Source of the DNA: a virus
Length of the DNA stretch: 20,394 bases
Reading direction: 5' to 3' (one strand)
Virus record (IMG/VR): IMGVR_UViG_3300045005_000055
Span: 1-20,394 of that record
The first letter of the stretch is position 1, and every line of letters starts with the position of its first letter. Positions 14,553 through 20,394 of the stretch are shown here, piece by piece. The position numbers and the translations under genes are program-made. Below the pieces are notes generated by a model. It ran no database searches. It was not told where the DNA came from and saw only the letters and a list, made by a program, of their open reading frames with translations.

Positions 14553-14881
14553 TGTTGTTTGGGAGCGACAAAGAACAAAAACGTAGACTTAAAAAATCAC
14601 GCAAACAAGAAAAACGAACCGCTGACCGCTATAAAGGCAGCAGAAACGCAGGCTCTGGTGCGGGATGGATGAGAAAAAACGACGTCAGAACCGACAAATT
14701 GTTGATTGAAAACAAGTTTACTGACAATGTTAAAGGATATTCTGTCAAAGTAAAAGACATGAACGAATTACGCAAACAAGCGTTGATGGAAGATAGAATA
14801 CCCGTGTTGCAGATTGAAATAGGCGGGGTACGTTTTATTACAATGTACGAAGACGACTTTATGGAGTATTTCAATGGCTGA
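14552..14881 (+). CDS. Hjc-like PD-(D/E)XK Holliday junction resolvase
   Basis: The 109-residue product overlaps the RecA-like stop by one base. After a strongly basic N-terminus, residues 18-55 carry the resolvase signature: KQEKRTADRY with E20, NAGSGAGWMRKNDVRTD with D44/D48, then LLIENKFT with E53-x-K55. Later strands PVLQIEIGGVRFITM complete a small nuclease fold. The length is close to archaeal Hjc-type enzymes (about 120). It would cut four-way or branched DNA made by the recombinase just upstream. A more general structure-specific endonuclease is the alternative. Confidence 0.75.
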   Translation: MLFGSDKEQKRRLKKSRKQEKRTADRYKGSRNAGSGAGWMRKNDVRTDKLLIENKFTDNVKGYSVKVKDMNELRKQALMEDRIPVLQIEIGGVRFITMYEDDFMEYFNG

Positions 14882-15731
14882 GTTAAGCAAAGCCGACCTT
14901 GACAGCATCAAAACTGGTTTAAGGGTCAAAGGACGTCTTATCCCAATCGTATCAGCACAGGCAGCGGTAGAAAACAATCAACACACAAAAAAACGGGACA
15001 CAAAATACCTGCACCCCAGTGAAATATGCAAACGTGATTGGTGTCCACGCTCATCAATGTATAAAATACTTGGAGAAGTAGAAACAAAAGAAAAGCAACA
15101 CGGTTTCACCACCCTAAACATCTTTGCCACAGGGCACCTCATTCACAACAAATGGCAAGGATGGCTTGAACGTTCAGGGTTAGTAAAACAATCTGAACTG
15201 CCAATATTTAACGAAGAATATCACATCATGGGAACCGCTGATGGTTTAATTGAAGATGCAAACGGTCAAGCCATTCTTGAAATAAAAAGCGTTGGAACAG
15301 GGACAGTACGGTATGAAAACATGGATTTATACAAACAGTACGAATCAAAAGAAATCACAGATTCGGAATTGTTTAAACGAATTCGTCAACCGTTTATTAC
15401 GCATTTACGACAATTGAACATTTACATGCACGTGACTGGTATTCATCATGGCATTATACTGTACGAATGGAAAGCAACACAAGAATGTAAAGAGTTTGAG
15501 GTTAGGTACCAACCCGCCCTCATTCAACACATTCTTGCGGCGGCATCACTAGTCAAACAACATTTACAAAATGGAACGCTGATTGACAGGCCCGAATGGG
15601 CTGAAAAAAACCACAAAACATGTAAACAATGTCCGTACAAAGACATATGCTGGAGTGATGATGTTTACCAACACGACACAACAAACGAACCAAGCAATGC
15701 AGAATTTTCTGGAAAAGTTCAACCTTCCTGA
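14874..15731 (+). CDS. Cas4/RecB-like PD-(D/E)XK nuclease with Fe-S cysteines
   Basis: The 285-residue product overlaps the resolvase by 8 bases. Motifs in order: C52/C57 (CKRDWCPRS), a His motif GHLIHNKW (H91), GTADGLI with D123, ILEIKSV with E136 and K138, QLNIYMH with Q180 and Y184, and C250-x2-C253-x5-C259. One or two N-terminal Cys plus three C-terminal Cys around a RecB-type core is the arrangement of the Fe-S-stapled nucleases Cas4 and AddB. No other cas gene or CRISPR array is here, so I read it as a phage recombination exonuclease that resects DNA ends for the RecA-like protein. The C-terminal 25 residues overlap the next gene. Confidence 0.85.
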   Translation: MAELSKADLDSIKTGLRVKGRLIPIVSAQAAVENNQHTKKRDTKYLHPSEICKRDWCPRSSMYKILGEVETKEKQHGFTTLNIFATGHLIHNKWQGWLERSGLVKQSELPIFNEEYHIMGTADGLIEDANGQAILEIKSVGTGTVRYENMDLYKQYESKEITDSELFKRIRQPFITHLRQLNIYMHVTGIHHGIILYEWKATQECKEFEVRYQPALIQHILAAASLVKQHLQNGTLIDRPEWAEKNHKTCKQCPYKDICWSDDVYQHDTTNEPSNAEFSGKVQPS

Positions 15732-16152
15732 CAAGCCGTGCGGGGCCGTGCCAGACATACCAAAAAACCTTGATGAGTTGTCGGACTCAGATTTGATGAA
15801 CACGTATTCTGAATTCATGTCGTGGTTGTCGTATGCAAAAACAGAACTTGTCATAGCCGAAATTGACGAAGAGCGCTGTGCAAACAATCTTCGTTTGATG
15901 GAGGCACAAACACTAATTGGGCAGTGGAGCGGTGAAAAAGGAGACACAGTGACTTTGGCAAAGGCCCGCCGAGACACCGACCCAAAGGTTTTGGAAACAC
16001 AGGACAAATATTTGGGAGCAAGGGCATACCGAAAACTGGTAGAATCTGTATTTGAACGATGTGAACGCAGCACTCAAATATTGTCAAGAGAGTTAAGTCG
16101 CCGCATCAGCACCGCCCCGCAAGACCGACGGTTGCACAAGTATCAACCGTGA
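15661..16152 (+). CDS. Helical, coiled-coil protein of unknown function
   Basis: The frame is open further upstream, but the tandem ATGs at 15658 and 15661 follow GGAG closely and are the best starts; the gene overlaps the nuclease end by about 70 bases. The 163-residue product is mostly helical: LDELSDSDLMNTYSEFMSWL, KTELVIAEIDEERCANNLRL, KYLGARAYRKLVESVFERCE, STQILSRELSRRI, with a basic C-terminus. The central part (82-110) contains a conserved-looking GEKGDTVTLAKA and a basic stretch. The pattern of long amphipathic helices suggests a coiled-coil or helical-bundle accessory protein of the recombination cluster. The family is not recognised. Confidence 0.62.
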   Translation: MFTNTTQQTNQAMQNFLEKFNLPDKPCGAVPDIPKNLDELSDSDLMNTYSEFMSWLSYAKTELVIAEIDEERCANNLRLMEAQTLIGQWSGEKGDTVTLAKARRDTDPKVLETQDKYLGARAYRKLVESVFERCERSTQILSRELSRRISTAPQDRRLHKYQP

Positions 16153-16325
16153 TTAAAGTAATATGTGTGAAATGCAAGACAATGGTGGAGCATAATCCGC
16201 GACAAATCATGGGTTGTGGGTGCGACCCAGATTCCCCTACGTGGGTGTACATTGAACTAAATGGTAATATTAAAGGTTTTAGCCAAGCCAAATGGGAAGT
16301 ACCAGACAATGAGCAACAAACATAA
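16149..16325 (+). CDS. Small four-cysteine (zinc-binding) protein
   Basis: The 58-residue product starts at the GTG overlapping the previous stop (GTGA, 16149-16152) and ends at TAA 16323-16325, overlapping the next start. Residues 6-25 hold C6-x2-C9 and C23-x-C25 (CVKC, CGC), a likely zinc site. The rest is a strand pair (TWVYIEL, NIKGFSQAKW). Fully coupled overlaps on both sides argue that it is a real gene despite its size. Function unknown. Confidence 0.6.
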   Translation: MIKVICVKCKTMVEHNPRQIMGCGCDPDSPTWVYIELNGNIKGFSQAKWEVPDNEQQT

Positions 16326-16674
16326 AGCCAAAGGCACGGCATTTGAAACGCTGATAAAGGACTACCTTGTTGCTAAAGGCTTCCCAGACGCACGGAGAGC
16401 CGTTCTCGCAGGAGAAAACGACACGGGTGATATCCACGGTATACAACAGCGTATAACGCTTCGTAATGCTTGTTTACAATGTAAGAACCAAAAGAAATGG
16501 GATTTAAGTGGCTGGCTCAACGCCACTATTGAACAAGCCAAACGCCTTAAAAACGCTTTACCAGTGTTAATTGTAAAACGAGCAGGTAACGGTGCAAAGA
16601 CGGTGGGAGAATCGTACGTCGTGATGAGGTTAGATGATTTTGTAGAACTGTTGCAAGACGCACAATACCAGTAA
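16309..16674 (+). CDS. Second PD-(D/E)XK, Holliday junction resolvase-like nuclease
   Basis: The 121-residue product starts at the ATG at 16309, with GGGAAG upstream; an in-frame ATG at 16261 falls inside the small Cys protein. Motifs: AKGTAFETLIKDYL with E13, AGENDTGDIHGI with D38/D41, CLQCKNQKKW with Q57-x-K59, then a helix (WLNATIEQAKRLKNALPV) and LIVKRAG with VVMRLDD. This is the Hjc/RecB-like small nuclease pattern with Gln in place of the usual Glu. It differs clearly from the resolvase at 14552, so the phage has two small nucleases of this class. Branch-specific cutting is likely; the exact substrate is unknown. Confidence 0.7.
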   Translation: MSNKHKAKGTAFETLIKDYLVAKGFPDARRAVLAGENDTGDIHGIQQRITLRNACLQCKNQKKWDLSGWLNATIEQAKRLKNALPVLIVKRAGNGAKTVGESYVVMRLDDFVELLQDAQYQ

Positions 16675-16710
16675 TCTGAATAGGTCACAACTTGACTTAT
16701 TAGGAGCATT

Positions 16711-17001
16711 ATGTCTCAAGAACTAAACGCAACCGTAGATGAGTTTCTTAAAGTGTCGGGCAGCAGCAATCCGCAAGCGGTGGGTTCCATTTTAGCCCGC
16801 TCTGTTGTTGCAGGACACTATCCAAAAGTGCGAGCCATTGGCGCAAGCGCCGTGAACCAAGCAGTAAAAGCATGCGCTATTGCACGTGGTTTTGTTGCTC
16901 CAAGAGGAATTGATTTGACATACATAATTGGTTTTGATGATATTATTGGAGATAATGGAGAAAGCATTTCGGCAATCTCAATAAAACCAGTAGTTAGGTA
17001 A
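16711..17001 (+). CDS. SpoVS/Alba-like protein
   Basis: The 96-residue product has a good ribosome binding site (TAGGAGC). From residue 11 it matches what I know of SpoVS: LKVSGSSNPQAVGSILARS, then IGASAVNQAVKACAIARGFV, APRGIDLTYIIGFDDI and SISAISIKPVVR. The core 'AIGA.AVNQAVKA.AIARG.VAP.GIDL' is diagnostic. SpoVS is about 86 residues with an Alba-like fold, proposed to bind nucleic acid; bacterial copies affect sporulation and cell-cycle timing. The phage copy has a 10-residue N-terminal extension and loses some central residues. It sits just after the recombination genes. Host takeover, chromatin-like coating of phage DNA and RNA binding are all open. Confidence 0.88.
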   Translation: MSQELNATVDEFLKVSGSSNPQAVGSILARSVVAGHYPKVRAIGASAVNQAVKACAIARGFVAPRGIDLTYIIGFDDIIGDNGESISAISIKPVVR

Positions 17002-17003
17002 CC

Positions 17004-17408
17004 ATGGCAACGCACGACAGAGCAGGCAACGCATACGGTTCTCCCGCTAGGGCAAAGACCAATGCAGAACGTGAAACGCATGGAGAAGAAGGTTTGATAA
17101 GAACCCAATTACACCCAATGATGGGTAAGGGTACAAGAAATATGGTAGGTCGTTATAAAGGTTCGGCTGGAGGGCAACACTTCTTCAGTGCTGAAGGAAC
17201 TGAGGGAGGCTCAACTGATTCTCATGTTATTGTAGATACTGCTGACTTTAAATGGCATGGCGAAAAAGGCGAACGCTATGCATACAACACTGAACTTGGA
17301 CACAGCGGAACCATTACTCCTTACTCAAAAGCCCATTATGGTCTTCCAGGTGCTCCTATGAGTGATACCCCTGCCAAGTACCACGATAGGAACTACAGGA
17401 ATAAGTAG
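17004..17408 (+). CDS. Unknown polar protein
   Basis: The 134-residue product starts 2 bases after the SpoVS-like stop. It is polar and glycine-rich with many charged and aromatic residues (YGSPARAKTNAERETHGEEG, GKGTRNMVGRYKGSAGG, HSGTITPYSKAHYG), a strand HVIVDTADFKWHG, and a His/Asn/Tyr-rich end. I see no membrane segment, signal or catalytic motif. It could be largely disordered, or a small structural or accessory protein. Its family is not recognised. Confidence 0.6.
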   Translation: MATHDRAGNAYGSPARAKTNAERETHGEEGLIRTQLHPMMGKGTRNMVGRYKGSAGGQHFFSAEGTEGGSTDSHVIVDTADFKWHGEKGERYAYNTELGHSGTITPYSKAHYGLPGAPMSDTPAKYHDRNYRNK

Positions 17409-17557
17409 TGTCCTCACTGTCTCAAGGTCGCCGCAAACCGTCATCTCGTAATAACTCTCGCTACTACAGGAAGAAAGGTCAAGTTCGTCCAATATCTCCG
17501 TTTGGCGGTGGTATGGGCGGAATCATGATGAGTCAAGGACTGACGCAAGGACGTTGA
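17408..17557 (+). CDS. Small basic, glycine-rich protein
   Basis: The 49-residue product starts at a GTG overlapping the previous stop by one base (TAGTG) and ends 1 base before the next GTG. The first half is Arg/Lys/Ser-rich (GRRKPSSRNNSRYYRKKGQ), the second Gly/Met-rich (PFGGGMGGIMMSQGLTQGR). It fills the gap between two genes exactly, which supports it. It may bind nucleic acid; no family recognised. Confidence 0.5.
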   Translation: MSSLSQGRRKPSSRNNSRYYRKKGQVRPISPFGGGMGGIMMSQGLTQGR

Positions 17558-17558
17558 C

Positions 17559-18047
17559 GTGGCACAGCAATCGTTTACGTCGTGGAACAGCCCGTCCGAG
17601 CCTCCTGGCGTAGGAACTGCGGTAACGTTCGGACCAGCCCCAGTTTTTCGCAACGCAAAAGACCAGGCCTTGTCTGGTTACCGAGCAAGCCCCGACGCAC
17701 AATATCCAGACGGTTATCTGGGCACAATGTCGTCCAACCGACGACAGGACAAAGTTCTTGGAACATTGAGTCGTATGAACGCACGACAATATTCGCGTGG
17801 CGTTCACAAAGGAGAACGCATAAATCCTGGTGACTACCTATGGCCTGACGAATTCAACAAGTGGACCGCTTTAAACCTCCAAGCCCAGGGAATTAAATAC
17901 GCCCCTCCTGGAGCGGAACCAGTTAGATTGATGCGCGACGGTAACTACGTTCCGCGTGGTTTGCCGCGAAACAATGAAAATCAACAACAAGAAGTCAACC
18001 CAGAACGCCGAGCACGCATGAAAGTGCTTGCTCCTTCATGGAGATAA
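17559..18047 (+). CDS. Unknown protein, possible structural or accessory
   Basis: The 162-residue product starts with GTG 1 base after the previous stop. It is Pro/Gly/Asn-rich with few long helices (FTSWNSPSEPPGVGTAVTFG, ASPDAQYPDGYLGTM, INPGDYLWPDEFNKWTALNL) and a basic C-terminus (ERRARMKVLAPSWR). There is no signal peptide or membrane segment. The composition resembles small phage structural or scaffold-associated proteins, but I have no motif to prove this. Confidence 0.6.
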   Translation: MAQQSFTSWNSPSEPPGVGTAVTFGPAPVFRNAKDQALSGYRASPDAQYPDGYLGTMSSNRRQDKVLGTLSRMNARQYSRGVHKGERINPGDYLWPDEFNKWTALNLQAQGIKYAPPGAEPVRLMRDGNYVPRGLPRNNENQQQEVNPERRARMKVLAPSWR

Positions 18048-18064
18048 AAGTAGTACAATAAAGT

Positions 18065-18319
18065 ATGCCCAAAGAAACCCACCGACCCAGTAATTTTGTT
18101 ACCAACTACCTGCAAAGCCTCTTGGACGCTGAAAGTAATAATCAACCAATCAACTATATGGAAAACATCATGGCTCTTGAAGAGGGCAGGGTGACCGAAG
18201 AAAACGTACACGACATAGCAAGAACAATTATTGAGACTGGATTGCATCGCAGCGCTGGTCGTTATGGTCGTTTTCTAGATTGGTACTACAACACATACAA
18301 GAACGATTCCGATGCCTAA
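18065..18319 (+). CDS. Small helical protein of unknown function
   Basis: The 84-residue product follows a 17-base gap with no clear Shine-Dalgarno site; a -10-like TACAAT lies at 18054-18059. The sequence is helical and acidic in the middle (FVTNYLQSLLDAESNNQ, YMENIMALEEGRVTEENVHDIARTIIETGL) with an aromatic end (YGRFLDWYYNTY). I recognise no family. It is coupled to the next gene by an 8-base overlap. Confidence 0.58.
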   Translation: MPKETHRPSNFVTNYLQSLLDAESNNQPINYMENIMALEEGRVTEENVHDIARTIIETGLHRSAGRYGRFLDWYYNTYKNDSDA

Positions 18320-18731
18320 AGGCCGTGATTCAAAAAACGACCCGCGACGCCGCCCAAAGATAATTGATTTGGACCATTTCCGACAAACAAAAGAAATCAA
18401 AGACGTCGCAGAAGTAAACGAAATGCGAAAAAAGGAAAACCTTGACCGTAAAAACGCAGTAGAACGCCACCCCTCAGATACCTCAAGACCCGTGTACGAC
18501 CACGTGGAAGAAGAGAAAAAAGCGGCTGAATTAGAAAGCAAAGTTTCGGAAGACACGGACCCGACTCCGTATCAAGGAATTCCTCGCCCCAAGGAAGCCG
18601 CAGAATATCCAGAGGAAGCAGACTTCATTGACCGCAACCCCGCCAACAAAACGATGATTGAAAAAATGTACGAAAAGTTTGAGAAGTCTTATGATGATTG
18701 GAAAAATAAAAAAAAGAAAGAAGACGAGTGA
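18312..18731 (+). CDS. Highly charged, probably disordered protein
   Basis: The 139-residue product overlaps the previous stop by 8 bases. It is dominated by Lys, Arg, Asp and Glu. The basic start (MPKGRDSKNDPRRRPK), an alternating-charge helix (EEEKKAAELESKVSEDTD), a Pro-containing linker and a charged C-terminal helix (MIEKMYEKFEKSYDDWKNKK) suggest a disordered or coiled-coil protein. A scaffold-like or assembly-related role is conceivable; nothing in the sequence proves it. Confidence 0.6.
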   Translation: MPKGRDSKNDPRRRPKIIDLDHFRQTKEIKDVAEVNEMRKKENLDRKNAVERHPSDTSRPVYDHVEEEKKAAELESKVSEDTDPTPYQGIPRPKEAAEYPEEADFIDRNPANKTMIEKMYEKFEKSYDDWKNKKKKEDE

Positions 18732-18737
18732 TAACGA

Positions 18738-20394
18738 ATGACCGAGCAACCTCCTCGTGAAACGCCCGCCCAACGAAGGCGACGTTTGCTTGCCGACGCT
18801 CGTCGCCTAAACAGAGACATTGACGCAACACTGTCTGAGTACGGGGACACGACTCAGGAAGAAAACCGCCGACGCATAAACGAAGCGCTTGAAAGGCAGT
18901 TTCCAGGCGTTACCGAAGACGAGCAAAACCCCACGGGCATGTACATGCCAGACCCTCGTAATTATCAACCTAATTATGATATGTTTGCCGCAAACAATTA
19001 TTATGAGACTCACCAGCCAATGCGACGACGTTTGTGGGCTGAACCCACGCGGACCACAGAAGGAACAAGCGACGAAATCCTTGACGGTGATATTACCCGA
19101 TGGTCAGAAGAAGAAGAGGATTCCTATAGGGCTGCCGTGGAGCGCTCAGAAAATGTTGAAATTATAGGAACTGGTGAATGGGCGCACTCACTGGACCAAG
19201 ACCAAATTGAAGAGTTTTCTGGGTATCCTCTTGATGATTACAGTGGAACAGGATGGACGTTAGAAGAAGTTGAAAACGCCAGTGACCGAGGTCTTACAGT
19301 TCCGCTAAGTAGACAAGAAGCATGGTTAAGTGGAGAAATCGGTCCAAGCGCAAGTGCGGAAACGTATGTAGTTCGCAATACGGCTGCAGGACGTATCTTT
19401 GAAGATTCCAGGATTGACTTATTTGACCACGGTCACATACCAAGACGTGATAGAAGTCAAGAGGCTCCTTACCAAGCAGATATACGAAATGTTAAAGAAT
19501 GGGCAAAAAGACATCGTGAAGAGGTTGACACAACGAAAAATGAAGACACTCAGTGGAAAGAACGTTTTAATAAACTAAAAGACGATGTTGCAAACACCAC
19601 AGTTCCTCTGCTCACACACGGCCCCCCTGATACGCAAACTATTCGAGCGCAGTTGGAACGTACTCAAATGCACTTGGAAAAATTACAAGCAATTTGGGAT
19701 GACAGACCCGTTACTCCTCGTACTAATACAAACAATGCCGCAATCGCAACGTCTTTTGCACGACAATATCGTAGTTTAAATGAAGTTGTTAATCGCAGCG
19801 GCAACATGAGACACGTAGCAGGAACTAACGCTGCTGCGCGAGCGTATGATAGGAACACTCAATGGAATCTTTTAGACACCGATGCGTTGGATGCGGAAAA
19901 TCGTCCACGTGTTGGCGATACGGACACCGTGTATTCCTATGATACCCCAATTGCGTGGAGACAACATTCTTCAAGTTCTCCCTGGCAAAACCACTTGCAA
20001 AACTATGGAGATGACCGTGTTATTGTTCCTTATGGATATGACCGTGTTGTTGTTCCTGCCCAAAGACACAGCAATATAACAATCAGACATCAAAGAGAAG
20101 TTAGATATGCCCTTGATAGGGAAGGGTATTATTCTCCTCAAACAATGGCAGATGAGACGTTGCACGCCTTATACATGCAAGACCGTTACAAACAAACCGC
20201 TGGACAACCCGTTGGGTATGAGCATTACTTTCCAAAATATGATGCTTACGTGTATGTTGACGACCTAGACGCCGCCCGTAACGAAGCCAAAGACATAGTT
20301 AAAAAGCAAAGCGCCATCGTTGCTCAAAAGCAGTTAAATAATGCTAAAATCGCAAATCGTCGCCGCCCACGAAACTTTCTCAAACCGTATACAC
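18738..20394 (+). CDS. Large polar protein, 3' end beyond the window
   Basis: The frame begins at the ATG at 18738 just after an in-frame TAA (18732-18734) and stays open to the right edge, giving at least 552 residues. It is charged, with many Asn, Asp, Arg, Tyr and Glu, and no membrane segment. The N-terminus has a basic helix (AQRRRRLLADARRLNRD). Around residues 398-407 is VYSYDTPIAW, followed by a tandem strand repeat (RVIVPYGYDRVVVP) and HSNITIRHQREVRYAL. This 'SYxTPIA ... S.T..H' layout resembles a short domain I have seen in several phage proteins and cannot name. The last part is basic (NRRRPRNFLKP). It might be a structural protein, but this is unproven. Confidence 0.7.
   Translation, partial: MTEQPPRETPAQRRRRLLADARRLNRDIDATLSEYGDTTQEENRRRINEALERQFPGVTEDEQNPTGMYMPDPRNYQPNYDMFAANNYYETHQPMRRRLWAEPTRTTEGTSDEILDGDITRWSEEEEDSYRAAVERSENVEIIGTGEWAHSLDQDQIEEFSGYPLDDYSGTGWTLEEVENASDRGLTVPLSRQEAWLSGEIGPSASAETYVVRNTAAGRIFEDSRIDLFDHGHIPRRDRSQEAPYQADIRNVKEWAKRHREEVDTTKNEDTQWKERFNKLKDDVANTTVPLLTHGPPDTQTIRAQLERTQMHLEKLQAIWDDRPVTPRTNTNNAAIATSFARQYRSLNEVVNRSGNMRHVAGTNAAARAYDRNTQWNLLDTDALDAENRPRVGDTDTVYSYDTPIAWRQHSSSSPWQNHLQNYGDDRVIVPYGYDRVVVPAQRHSNITIRHQREVRYALDREGYYSPQTMADETLHALYMQDRYKQTAGQPVGYEHYFPKYDAYVYVDDLDAARNEAKDIVKKQSAIVAQKQLNNAKIANRRRPRNFLKPYT

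Noticed and set aside
14874-15731. Cas4 of a CRISPR-Cas system
   Set aside because: No cas1, cas2, effector or array is in the window. The RecA-like and resolvase neighbours point to phage recombination.
15564-16073. 169-residue frame on the - strand
   Set aside because: It mirrors the well-supported + strand nuclease and helical genes, and no other - strand gene exists in the window.
18054-18064. -10-like TACAAT giving a leaderless transcript for the 18065 gene
   Set aside because: No matching -35 box at a normal distance (TTGCTC is 20 bases away), and the gene is otherwise in line with the operon. Too weak to call.

Overview
This window is a contiguous piece of a tailed double-stranded DNA phage genome (or a prophage; nothing here shows integration). 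All genes I can support lie on the + strand, packed head to tail with ATGA, GTGA or TAGTG overlaps, and no gene-free stretch exceeds about 140 bases. The left edge carries a P2-type baseplate pair (gpJ-like end, then a gpI-like protein), which points to a contractile tail. The host cannot be named from the sequence. Regular use of GTG and TTG starts together with good Shine-Dalgarno sites fits a bacterial host. Both edges cut through genes: the baseplate gene at the left lacks its start, and a large reading frame at the right (18738 onward) runs off the end.

Layout. (1) 2-3231: end of the late region, with baseplate J-like C-terminus, tail protein I with an extended beta-rich tail, a small membrane protein (holin candidate) and a protein with a SAP/HeH-like segment. 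(2) 3232-3371: the only sizeable non-coding gap. It holds a tiered hairpin enclosing an orphan Shine-Dalgarno sequence, a mutually exclusive second hairpin, a candidate promoter and a perfect palindromic operator candidate. (3) 3372-7673: replication initiation and fork genes, with winged-helix initiator, helical partner, C2HC zinc-finger protein, DnaC-like loader, an unknown protein, DnaB-like helicase and DnaG-like primase. (4) 7663-12776: SNF2-type helicase, coiled-coil protein, MerR-like protein, gp32-like ssDNA-binding protein and family A DNA polymerase. (5) 12779-16674: recombination block, with RecA-like recombinase, two Hjc-like PD-(D/E)XK nucleases and a Cas4/RecB-like nuclease with an apparent Fe-S cluster, mixed with small zinc-binding and helical proteins. 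(6) 16711-20394: a SpoVS/Alba-like protein followed by unrecognised, mostly polar proteins and the truncated large ORF.

The most striking element is inside the initiator gene. Four near-identical 16-bp palindromic iterons (consensus GTGTCACGGGTGACAC) at 22-24 bp spacing are followed directly by an AT-rich stretch with three CAAGAAT direct repeats. This is the architecture of a lambda-O-type replication origin embedded in its initiator gene. The first iteron is read in a different codon frame from the others, so the DNA and not the peptide is what is conserved.

Together the genes describe a phage that brings most of its own replisome: origin and initiator, loader, helicase, primase, polymerase and SSB. 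It also carries a recombination module able to resect, pair and resolve DNA ends or branched intermediates. Region 6 is where I recognise least.
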